Source: Lentisphaerota bacterium
GTDB taxonomy: Bacteria > Verrucomicrobiota > Kiritimatiellia > RFP12 > UBA3636
Assembly: GCA_022837245.1 (NCBI GenBank)
Contig: JALHHX010000023.1
Span: 1-19,877, forward strand
Length of the DNA: 19,877 nucleotides
Reading direction: 5' to 3'
In this document: positions 12,316-19,877 of the stretch, piece after piece
How the letters are laid out: each line of letters begins with the position of its first letter
Numbering within the stretch: position 1 is the first letter of the stretch
Position numbers and translations under genes: made by a program
The notes under the pieces: generated by a model
Told to the model about the DNA's origin: nothing
The model's input: the letters and a program-made list of their open reading frames with translations, nothing else
The model's database searches: none

Positions 12316-14298
12316 ATGAAAAAAACAGCTTCGATCCTGATTTCTCTGATGTTTGCAACTGCGACGTTCGGACAGGTCGCGCAAACATGGGTTGTTCAAA
12401 ACGGCACGCCCAAAATGAAAATATTCGCGACGGATACAAAGATGCCTGCTGCCGTGGAGTTGCAGCGGGTTTTGGAAAAAATGACCGGGGCGAAGATCGA
12501 CATCTCCAAGGCACAGCAGAATTCACAGGGGATTTACGTCGGCAAGGCCTCGGACTTCCCGTGGCTCAAGCTCGCGAAAGACAAGGACATCTCGTCGCTC
12601 GGGCCCGAGGGATGCATCGTTCGCGGCACCGGCAGGAACCTGCTGCTGCTTGGAGGCGGCGACAAGGGCGCGGAGCATGCCGTGATGACTTTCCTGGACA
12701 ACCTGGGCTGCCGCTGGTTCTTTCCAGGCGAAGTCTGGGAGGTGGTGCCCAGGACCAAGACTATCTCCGGCACGTGGAATATCGTCGACGGGCCCGATTT
12801 CAACATCCAGCGCGGGCTCTGGTACGGCTTTGGAGCATACGGTCCCAATGCCAGTGACAAACAGGCGTGGGACCGCCATAACAGGATGGGCGGCTCGGTG
12901 GAGGTCTCAATCGGACACGTTTCGCACGGTCTGACCAATGAAGATTTCGAAAAGACCCCGGAGCTGTTCGCCATGAACAAAGGAGTGCGTGTAAAGGGCA
13001 GCAAGCCCTGCTACAGCCATCCCGACTACATCAAGCGCGCCACGGAGCAGGCCTTGGCGGCGGCTGCCTCCGGCAGGCAGATGATTTCCATGACGCCGGC
13101 CGACGGGCTCGGATACTGCGAATGCCCGCTTTGCCACGAATGGGCGAAAGGCGGCGAGGTTTTCTGGGACAAAGGATCGCAGTTCGCGACGCGCCCCGAT
13201 GGCAAGCTCGTCTGCATCACCTCTGAATCCCTCTTCAACTGCATAAACGTAGTCGCGGACGCTCTGGCGGAAAAATATCCAGGAGTGCTGATCGGCACCT
13301 ACGCCTACAGCGCCTATTCGCATCCGCCGTCATTCCCAGTCCGCCCGAACGTCTTCATCCAGACGACAACCGCATACCGCCGCACGCCGATTTCGCTGCA
13401 GCAGCAGCTTGCGCTGTTCAAAGAGATGGGTGTGCAGTCCGGCATCCGCGGATATTGGTCGGTCTACCAGTGGGACTGGGACGGACCCGTGGTCTCAGGT
13501 GAGCTCGAGCTGCCGCGACTGGCCAACGACATACACTTCTACCACAACAACAACGTGCGTTCGCTCAACACCGAGATGAGCTGCAACTGGGCTCCACGCG
13601 GAATCGGATATTACGTTGGCGCGCGCATGCTCTGGGACGTCGACGCCAATCCGAAGGCGCTTATTGCCGACTTCTACGAGAAGGCTTTCGGTCCCGCGGC
13701 GCGACCGATGGAGCGCTACTACATCCGCTGGCTGGGGGAAGGCGTGCGCGTAACGACCGCCATAGCCGCCACCCCTGTGAAGCCGCCGCGCGGCGAGGTC
13801 TTTAAGGCGAAGCCCGCCGCGGCCGAACCAGTCGACGAGCTTGGCGACGTTGAACAGGCAAAGTTCGGCATCGGGTCGATGAAGGCGGCGTATGCGGATC
13901 TTGACGAGGCCGCCCGCCTCGTCAAGGACATGCCCGAATACAAAGCGCGCGTTGACCACTTGCGCCTCTACGCAATCTACCTTACTTTCCGCCTGCGCCT
14001 GGACGAAATTGCGAAGACGGGCGATAAGGACGCGATCGTCAAAGCCGTCGAGGCGGAGACCGTTTTCGGCGCGCGCATAATGAAGACGAACATGATCCAC
14101 ACGCGCCCGCTCATCGGCAAGGCGTTCCACCGCCGCTTCAAGTCATACTCAAGCTATCTTGAGGGATTGCCCGAGTGGCCCGCCAGCCCGAACGACGGCT
14201 GGAACAAGGGCTTCAGGGTGACGCGCGACGACGTGCCCGGCGAGGCTGAGATTGAAAAGCTCTGGGCGGAAAACACCGCCTGGCTAGGCGAACGCTGA
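12316..14298 (+). CDS. Secreted DUF4838 domain protein (predicted carbohydrate-active)
   Basis: This 660-residue exported protein is of unproven activity. A signal peptide is evident (KK, hydrophobic ILISLMFATATF, cleavage probably after G19 or A22). Residues about 30-150 resemble the alpha/beta domain that precedes the barrel in GH20 hexosaminidases and GH67 glucuronidases (AVELQRVLEKMTGA, IYVGK, GGGDKGAEHAVMTFLDNLGCRWFFPG). The DUF4838 core follows from about residue 200, with the hallmark PADGLGYCECPLC (D263, C268, E269, C270, C273) and HPPSFPVRPNVFIQ. AGAGGT is 5 nt before the ATG. DUF4838 proteins are common beside glycoside hydrolases in Planctomycetes, Verrucomicrobia and Bacteroidetes. 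The context suggests a glycan-binding or glycosidase role. Confidence 0.85.
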   Translation: MKKTASILISLMFATATFGQVAQTWVVQNGTPKMKIFATDTKMPAAVELQRVLEKMTGAKIDISKAQQNSQGIYVGKASDFPWLKLAKDKDISSLGPEGCIVRGTGRNLLLLGGGDKGAEHAVMTFLDNLGCRWFFPGEVWEVVPRTKTISGTWNIVDGPDFNIQRGLWYGFGAYGPNASDKQAWDRHNRMGGSVEVSIGHVSHGLTNEDFEKTPELFAMNKGVRVKGSKPCYSHPDYIKRATEQALAAAASGRQMISMTPADGLGYCECPLCHEWAKGGEVFWDKGSQFATRPDGKLVCITSESLFNCINVVADALAEKYPGVLIGTYAYSAYSHPPSFPVRPNVFIQTTTAYRRTPISLQQQLALFKEMGVQSGIRGYWSVYQWDWDGPVVSGELELPRLANDIHFYHNNNVRSLNTEMSCNWAPRGIGYYVGARMLWDVDANPKALIADFYEKAFGPAARPMERYYIRWLGEGVRVTTAIAATPVKPPRGEVFKAKPAAAEPVDELGDVEQAKFGIGSMKAAYADLDEAARLVKDMPEYKARVDHLRLYAIYLTFRLRLDEIAKTGDKDAIVKAVEAETVFGARIMKTNMIHTRPLIGKAFHRRFKSYSSYLEGLPEWPASPNDGWNKGFRVTRDDVPGEAEIEKLWAENTAWLGER

Positions 14299-14353
14299 TC
14301 ATCCGCCCGCGCCAACGCGGTAAAAAAATGTGGACTCTCCGGAATACTTTGCG

Positions 14354-14359
14354 AAAGGT
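14354..14359 (+). promoter_or_regulatory. Ribosome-binding site selecting the ATG at 14369
   Basis: AAAGGT lies 9 nt before ATG 14369, which starts a protein with a standard signal peptide. The upstream in-frame GTG at 14330 has no purine-rich site and would put 13 polar residues before the signal sequence. Confidence 0.65.
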
Positions 14360-14368
14360 AAAACCACC

Positions 14369-17300
14369 ATGTATAAAATGAAGCTTGCACGTAGAATGTA
14401 TTCTGGATTTTCAATGGGGACGGCAGCGCTGGCGCTCGCCTTGACCGCGGCGTCGACACCTCTGCCCGCGGAGGTCACGCTCCGGGCGCGCGTCGTCGAA
14501 ATAGAACCCGAGGCGTATGTTCGCATTTACTGGGCATGGGGCGGACAAGGCCTAGGCGGCGATCCATACGGAGGGGAATTCACAAGCGTCGCACTGTCGG
14601 AAGCCAAATCGGTGTTGAAGCCCACCGTCGGAGTTCCGGGCGCCGAGGCGCTCGACGCCCTGCTTCTCGGGGACGATCCGGTTGCCGGCGCCGAATACAT
14701 GGTGGAAAAAGGCAAAGCGAGCGATTTCCATTGGCTTGCCAAGGGTGTTTGGTCACCCGAGCTTCCCGTCACCGATTTCAGAGGGAGCAGGCTGACCGTC
14801 TCGGCGGACGGCTGCGCCCCCGGCGACATTGGAAAACGCGTCTCAATAAAGCGCGCCGTGTTCGAATTCGAAGTGCTGGAGGACGGCAAGTCTGTCAAGA
14901 CCTTCACCGAGGCGAGCCCCGGAGACGCAATCTGCACAATCAACATGCCGCACCGGCTGCTCAAAGAGGGCAAAGTCACGCCAGCCTTCCTTGAGGAGGC
15001 GCGCGGTCTCTCACATCTGATCAGCTGGCGCAGGGAGTATATGGAAAACCTGCCGTGGGCGAAGGACAAACTGCCCGAACACTACGAGATCATCACCGAT
15101 TGCGGCGGTTTCTCCAACAGGCGCGGCTTCGGCGTGCGCACGAGCAACCGCGAAATCATGTACGACGAGTTCAAGATAATGCGCCAGATGGGAATCAACG
15201 GATTGCGCAACAGGCCGTCGTTCTTCATGGACTACATAAGCCAGAACCGCCCCGAAGTCGAGGGATTCGGAAAGTTGACCGAAGGCGGTGCCGGTGGATA
15301 TCCGTTTGAAGGGGCACCGCGCGACCGCGCTACTGGCAGGCTCGGGCCGCTGCCATGGGCAGAGGGCGTGGGCTGCCCGTGGCACCCCGTCCATTCCAAC
15401 AGGGTGGAAGCCGCAAAGAAGCGTGTGGCGGAAACTATTGAGAGAAACCGGGACATGCCGTTCCAGTCGACGTGGGATCTAACCGTCGACGAGATCGGAT
15501 CCGCTTTCGACGGCGCGGCAGAAGGGAAGGCGCACCAGGGCACATGCCCGCACTGCACGGCGAAGTTCCGCGAATTCCTCAAAAGCAAGGGAATCACCCC
15601 GAAAGACTTCGACGCCAAGAGCTGGGAGCCTGTCCGCTCGACATACGGGTATTTCGAGAAAAGCCACGAGCAGAAGATGAAAGAGGAAGCAGAGGCGCGC
15701 GAACGCGATCGCCCGAAACCAATGGCACCAGGGGATATGCAGGCTGTCAGCGGCAAAGATGCGGACACCCTGCTTGGACTCGGCGCAGCCGATCAGGGCG
15801 GCAAGGCCGCTCGACCTGGCATGACGCGAGACGACACCGTCGTGGACTTGTCCGACGAAGAGGCGGCAGGCGAAGCCGGCGCGGCGGTCGCGAAGGCGTT
15901 GGCGGAAGAGGCCGTGCGTCAGGGGATCGCGCCCTCCCCCACTCCGGAACTATCGGCGCGCGGTTGGCACAAACTCCAATACTGGTCGCGCCGCTTCAAC
16001 AACGAAGGCTCGGCGATGCTGTTCACGCCGGCACGCGACGCATACGCCGAAGCTAACGCTGCCAAGAGAAAGGCGATCGCGGAAGGCCGGCTGGATTCAC
16101 CGGAGGCTAAACAACCATGGCTCTTCATGTACGCGCTACGCGGGAACACGTTTCTTATGGGCGGACACAGTCTCGACTTCTTCGACTTCTACCGCCACAG
16201 CGACACGGCGTTCGTTTACGAGACGTCGAACCGCGACCCGCGCGTCTGGCAGTGGGACAGCTATCTCTGCGACGTAGGCCGGGTGTTGTCCGACAAGCTG
16301 GACCTCGGCTTCGGAATCTACGTCAAGCCGCACCGCGGCGCACACACACCCCGGGCGCTCTCGGCTGTCGCGCGCGGAGCGCGCTACCTATACTGGTACA
16401 CGTACGGTCCCGACTGGGCGAAGGGCGACACTTTCGGTGGAAACACGAACGTGATGGCGGAGGTCAGCCGCTCAGCCCGCCTTATCGGCGAAGCCGAAAC
16501 CGTCACTTGGGGAGGCGTATGGAGCAAACCCGCGGAAATCGCCGTGGTGCGTCCGCTGACCTCCGAGTACTTCGGCAACAGCGCACAGTGGGAAGACGGG
16601 AAATGGGTATACACCGCCCTGATGCATGCGCATCTCCCGATGGATCCGCTTGACGAGGAGTTCCTGCTATCCGAGGACATCGCCCAATACAAGGCCATAT
16701 ACATAACGGGTTCGCATATACGCCGCGACGTCGTGCCGCGTCTAATAAAATACGTCGAGGACGGCGGCACCCTCTTCACGGGTTGCGGAGGCCTGTTCCG
16801 CGACGAATCAGGACAGCTCATAGACGAGCTTCTGCCCGTGTTTGGACTCAAGCAGCGCACCGCCCCGCAGCTCTGGGGCAGCGTTCCGCGCTACGGTGCC
16901 ACCTCGCTTGGTGCTGTGAAGGCTATCACCAACGCGCCGCCCGACGCCATCGTCAAAACCACCGGCAACCAGACCGGCTTCCCCCTACAGGTAGGCTACG
17001 AGAAACTTCAGCCAACGGCTGGTGCCAAGGTGTTGGCAAAGTTCGGCGACGGCTCCGCCGCCATGGTCTGCAACGAATACGGCAAGGGCAAAGCCTGGAT
17101 CGCAGGCTGGTATACTGGAGTGGAATACGCCACGGGCGTCATGAAAGAGGGGTATAACCCAGTTAAGGACTTTTCCACAGAAAAACGCGGGCTGGTCGCC
17201 GCCGCCGCAGCGGACTCCGGTGCCCGCCCCGCAGTTGACGCATCAGAGCCGCTCATAGAAGGCGTCAGGGTAAAGAACAACGAATCGGGGCGCGAGGCGG

Positions 17301-17500
17301 TCCTGCTAATGAACTGGGCGTTCATTGGCCGCAACGCGGTGAAGTTCGACGACCTCACGGTGGCAATCCCCGACTCCGGCACCTGGACGGGCGCGCGCTC
17401 AGTTGGTCTGCGCAAAAAACTCGATGCCGTCAAAAATGGTGACACCCTGGTGGTCAAAGTCGGTGAAATGGGCGACAGCGACGTACTGCTTCTGGAATGA
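14369..17500 (+). CDS. Secreted GH42-like (beta-galactosidase-type) protein with large insertion
   Basis: This is a 1043-residue exported protein. Residues 1-34 are a signal peptide (KLARR, then GTAALALALTAAS, cleavage after PLPA). A beta-rich N-terminal module precedes a TIM-barrel-like region with TVDEIG (372-377), where E375 sits in the position of the GH42 acid/base Glu (usually NE). CPHC (393-396) and FREFLKSKG follow, as in GH42. Residues about 431-530 are a charged, low-complexity insertion (KEEAEARERDR, AAGEAGAAVAKALAEEA) between barrel segments. The barrel resumes with WHKLQYWSRRF, HTPRALSAVARGARYLYWYTYGP and a flavodoxin-like part (about 760-840; VEDGGTLFTGCGGL) like the GH42 trimerisation domain. 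A C-terminal beta domain closes it. No exact CAZy family can be assigned by eye. Confidence 0.72.
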   Translation: MYKMKLARRMYSGFSMGTAALALALTAASTPLPAEVTLRARVVEIEPEAYVRIYWAWGGQGLGGDPYGGEFTSVALSEAKSVLKPTVGVPGAEALDALLLGDDPVAGAEYMVEKGKASDFHWLAKGVWSPELPVTDFRGSRLTVSADGCAPGDIGKRVSIKRAVFEFEVLEDGKSVKTFTEASPGDAICTINMPHRLLKEGKVTPAFLEEARGLSHLISWRREYMENLPWAKDKLPEHYEIITDCGGFSNRRGFGVRTSNREIMYDEFKIMRQMGINGLRNRPSFFMDYISQNRPEVEGFGKLTEGGAGGYPFEGAPRDRATGRLGPLPWAEGVGCPWHPVHSNRVEAAKKRVAETIERNRDMPFQSTWDLTVDEIGSAFDGAAEGKAHQGTCPHCTAKFREFLKSKGITPKDFDAKSWEPVRSTYGYFEKSHEQKMKEEAEARERDRPKPMAPGDMQAVSGKDADTLLGLGAADQGGKAARPGMTRDDTVVDLSDEEAAGEAGAAVAKALAEEAVRQGIAPSPTPELSARGWHKLQYWSRRFNNEGSAMLFTPARDAYAEANAAKRKAIAEGRLDSPEAKQPWLFMYALRGNTFLMGGHSLDFFDFYRHSDTAFVYETSNRDPRVWQWDSYLCDVGRVLSDKLDLGFGIYVKPHRGAHTPRALSAVARGARYLYWYTYGPDWAKGDTFGGNTNVMAEVSRSARLIGEAETVTWGGVWSKPAEIAVVRPLTSEYFGNSAQWEDGKWVYTALMHAHLPMDPLDEEFLLSEDIAQYKAIYITGSHIRRDVVPRLIKYVEDGGTLFTGCGGLFRDESGQLIDELLPVFGLKQRTAPQLWGSVPRYGATSLGAVKAITNAPPDAIVKTTGNQTGFPLQVGYEKLQPTAGAKVLAKFGDGSAAMVCNEYGKGKAWIAGWYTGVEYATGVMKEGYNPVKDFSTEKRGLVAAAAADSGARPAVDASEPLIEGVRVKNNESGREAVLLMNWAFIGRNAVKFDDLTVAIPDSGTWTGARSVGLRKKLDAVKNGDTLVVKVGEMGDSDVLLLE

Positions 17501-18798
17501 AAAACAAATTCAACGATGACACAGGCGTCGTGGCGGGGTATGGAGTTTCCGACATAACGCCATGGCTCAACGCCGTCGAACTTGCCGGATACGGATACGA
17601 CAAGGCGCGGTTGGCAACGAGCGTCCTCGACCGCCTGCAGGCAATAGCTTTGACGTTTTCCAGCGCACCTTCAGGCAGAATCGCAATCGTCAGTTGCGAC
17701 CAACTGCAGATTGGCGACGAAGTCGCGGCAGATGTGCGGAAGCGTGCGGCGAGTGATTTCGCGATTGCCGAAGATTCGCTTATCCTCGTGGCGACGCACA
17801 GCCACACTTCTCCGCTGACCGGAATCCTCGAAGGGTGCGGAATTGAAAACCCCGAATATGCGTCGTTTGTCGCAGACCGCATAGTCGATGCGATTGCCGC
17901 CGCGGTGGCCGATGAAGCCGCCGCCCTCGGCATCGCGACATGCGAGACACCGGTCGAGCCGCCGGTCGCTTACAACCGCACCGGGCCGGGTGGGACGATC
18001 GACAACCTTGTGCGCGGCTTCGTGATAGAGCGCGAAGAAAAACCGCCTGTTGCATTGCTAAGCTACGGTTGCCATCCTGTTACGCTTGGTGGTAAGGACG
18101 TCGTTTCAGCCGATTACCCAGGGCGTGCCAGAGCCGCCCTTTCGCGTGCTGGATATCTGCCTTTGTTCGCAACCGGGTTCTGCGGCGACACCGATCCCGC
18201 TTGCAACAAAGGCGCATGGGGCAAAGGAACTGAAGAGACGATCACAGAATATGGCGGGCGGATTGCAGAAGCATTTTTGAGCGGGCTTGGCGCAAGCGGT
18301 CCCTTTTGCGCGCCGACATCGCGCGGAGCCCGCGGAGAACTTCTTTTCGACGTCCTCGACCGGAACGCGATCGGAGAAATGGCCGGGGGATTCAGGCGCG
18401 GCGTCCAGGCGGGCAGTGCGCACATGCGCGTTATCGACGCCTGGGAGCGCTTGATGCATAAGAGGCTGGAAGAAGGGCTCCCGCCTTCGCGGGAATTCAG
18501 GATGCGCATAATAGCCCTAGGCGGCGTGGCGGTCGTGGCGTTGCCGTTCGAGTGTTTCACCGCGATGGGCGGCATCATACGGGAAGCCTCTCCGGGAATG
18601 GTCGTGGTGGCGCTTGGCTGCGCTGACAGCACCGTGGGTTATCTGCCGGCAGAGTCGGAGTATGCCAAAGAAAAATCATACGCCGCTCGCAGCTCGATCA
18701 TAATATACCGGATACCACCGATCGCCAAGGGCCAAGCGGAAGCAATCGCCACCCTCGCGGCGGGCGAATTACAAAGCGCCAAGCGCAGATCCTATTGA
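17497..18798 (+). CDS. Neutral/alkaline ceramidase-like amidohydrolase (PF04734-type)
   Basis: This 433-residue protein is related to the catalytic domain of neutral ceramidases, zinc amidases that cleave the N-acyl bond of ceramide, though most bacterial relatives of this short form have no known substrate. Visible are the start AGYGVSDITPW, ATHSHTSP with H101 and H103 as probable zinc ligands, GCHPVTLG with H193 as a further ligand, ADYPGRARAAL, and a C-terminal CADSTVGYLPAESEY segment. There is no signal peptide, and the C-terminal immunoglobulin-like domain of true ceramidases is missing (433 versus about 650 residues). Its ATG overlaps the stop codon of the GH42-like gene (ATGA), so translation is coupled. 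The context suggests it deacylates or opens a product of the glycosidases; that is inference. Confidence 0.8.
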   Translation: MKNKFNDDTGVVAGYGVSDITPWLNAVELAGYGYDKARLATSVLDRLQAIALTFSSAPSGRIAIVSCDQLQIGDEVAADVRKRAASDFAIAEDSLILVATHSHTSPLTGILEGCGIENPEYASFVADRIVDAIAAAVADEAAALGIATCETPVEPPVAYNRTGPGGTIDNLVRGFVIEREEKPPVALLSYGCHPVTLGGKDVVSADYPGRARAALSRAGYLPLFATGFCGDTDPACNKGAWGKGTEETITEYGGRIAEAFLSGLGASGPFCAPTSRGARGELLFDVLDRNAIGEMAGGFRRGVQAGSAHMRVIDAWERLMHKRLEEGLPPSREFRMRIIALGGVAVVALPFECFTAMGGIIREASPGMVVVALGCADSTVGYLPAESEYAKEKSYAARSSIIIYRIPPIAKGQAEAIATLAAGELQSAKRRSY

Positions 18799-18875
18799 CC
18801 CCGCGCCAGGAGCGCCCGATCGGGTCAGAAGCGTTTCGCGCACGACATCCTCCCCGTTTTGTAGTCCGCAGCCGT

Positions 18876-18912
18876 TTGCGCCTGCGCGCCGTTTTGTGTT
18901 ATATTACAGCAC
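18876..18912 (+). promoter_or_regulatory. Promoter for the ABC-F gene, probably leaderless
   Basis: TTGCGC (18876-18881) and TATATT (18900-18905) are 18 bp apart. Transcription would start about 7 nt beyond the -10 box, at or next to the A of ATG 18913. No ribosome-binding sequence lies between (ACAGCAC). Motifs are suggestive, not proof. Confidence 0.5.
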
Positions 18913-19877
18913 ATGTCATTGATAACACTGCACGAAGTTTCCGTTAGTTTTGGTGGACCGGCCGTATTGGATTCGGTCAGCGTGAACATCGAGGCTGGGG
19001 AGCGGTCGTGCGTGACGGGACGCAACGGCGAGGGGAAGTCTACGTTGCTTAAAATAATCGCCGGTATCATCATGCCCGACTCGGGTGAAATAATCCGCGA
19101 CCCCGGCCTGCGCACCTCATATCTCTCCCAGGATGTGCCCGCAGATGTCCATGGGACCGTCGCAGATATCGTAAACCGCGATGCCGGACACAATCACGGC
19201 AACATTCGGCCTTCTGCCGCACGTTGTCTTTCACAGCTAGGTATCGACCCCTCCGTGCCATTCAATTCCCTCTCCGGCGGAATGCGGCGCCGCGTCAGAC
19301 TTGCCGCCGCCATAGCGTCGGAACCAAACATCCTACTGCTCGATGAACCCACGAACCACCTCGACATTGAATCTATCGAGTGGCTGGAATCGTTCCTCCA
19401 ACGCGCCAACTTCACATGCCTTTTCGTGACGCACGACCGCGCCTTCCTGCGCCGCACCGCAAAACGAGTTTTAGATTTAGACCGCGGACGGCTCGCTGGT
19501 TGGGACTGCGACTACCCCACGTTTCTCAAACGCAAAGCCGACCTGCTAGATGAAGAGGCCGTCCATTGGGAACGCAAAGGCAAGAAGCTAGCCGTCGAAG
19601 AAGAGTGGATACGACGAGGGGTAAGGGCACGCAGGTCTCGAAATGAAGGCCGCGTTGCGGCTCTCGAGGACCTGCGGGGGGAATTCAGCAGGCGACGTGC
19701 AGAAATAGGCACTAGCCGCCTCCAGATCGCCTCTCCGGAAGCTTCTGGACGCAAGGTCGTCGAAATCAAAAACGCAACCTTCTCCTACCCCGGTGCCGAC
19801 AAGCCAGTGATTAAAGATTTTTCCGCGATCATCATGCGTGGAGAGCGCATCGGCATCCTAGGGCGCAATGGCACTGG
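18913..19877 (+). CDS. uup: ABC-F family ATPase, Uup subfamily (3' truncated by window edge)
   Basis: This is the first 321 codons of a cytoplasmic duplicated-ATPase protein of the ABC-F family, which act on ribosomes or DNA rather than in transport. The first nucleotide-binding domain has Walker A GRNGEGKST (36-44), signature LSGGMRRRV (120-128), and Walker B LLLDEPTNHLD (141-151), the ABC-F hallmark, followed by FVTHDR with the switch His. The linker region EEEWIRRGVRARRSRNEGR (about 234-252) is characteristic of Uup, a factor linked to ribosome function and precise transposon excision in E. coli. The second domain begins near SYPGADKPV and is cut inside its Walker A (GRNGTG, residues 317-321 then two bases). 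No membrane segment is present. It starts 114 nt after the ceramidase-like gene, with its own promoter. Confidence 0.9.
   Translation, partial: MSLITLHEVSVSFGGPAVLDSVSVNIEAGERSCVTGRNGEGKSTLLKIIAGIIMPDSGEIIRDPGLRTSYLSQDVPADVHGTVADIVNRDAGHNHGNIRPSAARCLSQLGIDPSVPFNSLSGGMRRRVRLAAAIASEPNILLLDEPTNHLDIESIEWLESFLQRANFTCLFVTHDRAFLRRTAKRVLDLDRGRLAGWDCDYPTFLKRKADLLDEEAVHWERKGKKLAVEEEWIRRGVRARRSRNEGRVAALEDLRGEFSRRRAEIGTSRLQIASPEASGRKVVEIKNATFSYPGADKPVIKDFSAIIMRGERIGILGRNGT

Noticed and set aside
14330..14368. GTG at 14330 as start of the GH42-like gene
   Set aside because: There is no ribosome-binding site, and it would bury the signal peptide behind 13 extra residues. ATG 14369 has both features in order.

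Overview
The window looks like a bacterial chromosome from the PVC superphylum, most likely a Kiritimatiellota- or Lentisphaerota-type anaerobe. This is an inference from three things: a bacterial alpha operon, a set of glycan-active enzymes typical of those lineages (GH36-like, DUF4838, GH42-like and GH78-like proteins), and short REP-like palindromes. No 16S rRNA or other decisive marker is present.

Region 1 (1-3836) is the ribosomal alpha operon: rpmJ, rpsM, rpsK, rpsD, rpoA, rplQ. It has a clear sigma70-type promoter at 345-373 and a strong intrinsic terminator at 3804-3836. S11 (rpsK) carries an unusual Lys/Ala/Glu-rich N-terminal extension of about 80 residues.

Region 2 (3893-7930) holds an MFS permease on the plus strand and a converging GH78-like (alpha-L-rhamnosidase-type) cytoplasmic enzyme on the minus strand. 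The 450-base gap between them contains a REP-like hairpin and one other perfect hairpin.

Region 3 (7931-10112) has a non-coding stretch with two and a half tandem copies of a 79-80 bp palindromic unit. It is followed by the phospholipid-synthesis pair plsY-gpsA. GpsA makes glycerol-3-phosphate and PlsY acylates it.

Region 4 (10336-18798) is a same-strand catabolic cluster: a GH36-like glycosidase, a secreted DUF4838 protein, a secreted GH42-like protein with a 100-residue low-complexity insertion, and a neutral-ceramidase-like amidohydrolase joined to the previous gene by an ATGA overlap. Two products have signal peptides and two do not, which suggests extracytoplasmic cleavage followed by cytoplasmic processing. 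The substrate cannot be read from the sequence.

Region 5 (18913-end) is the start of an Uup-type ABC-F ATPase, cut by the window edge, with a promoter placed so that the mRNA may be leaderless.

The most interesting signal is a family of 22-24 nt REP-like hairpins. Four are intergenic (one at 5094-5118, three in the 8068-8266 array) and a very similar perfect one lies in frame inside the GH36-like gene (11905-11926). No tRNA, rRNA, CRISPR array or intact insertion sequence was seen.
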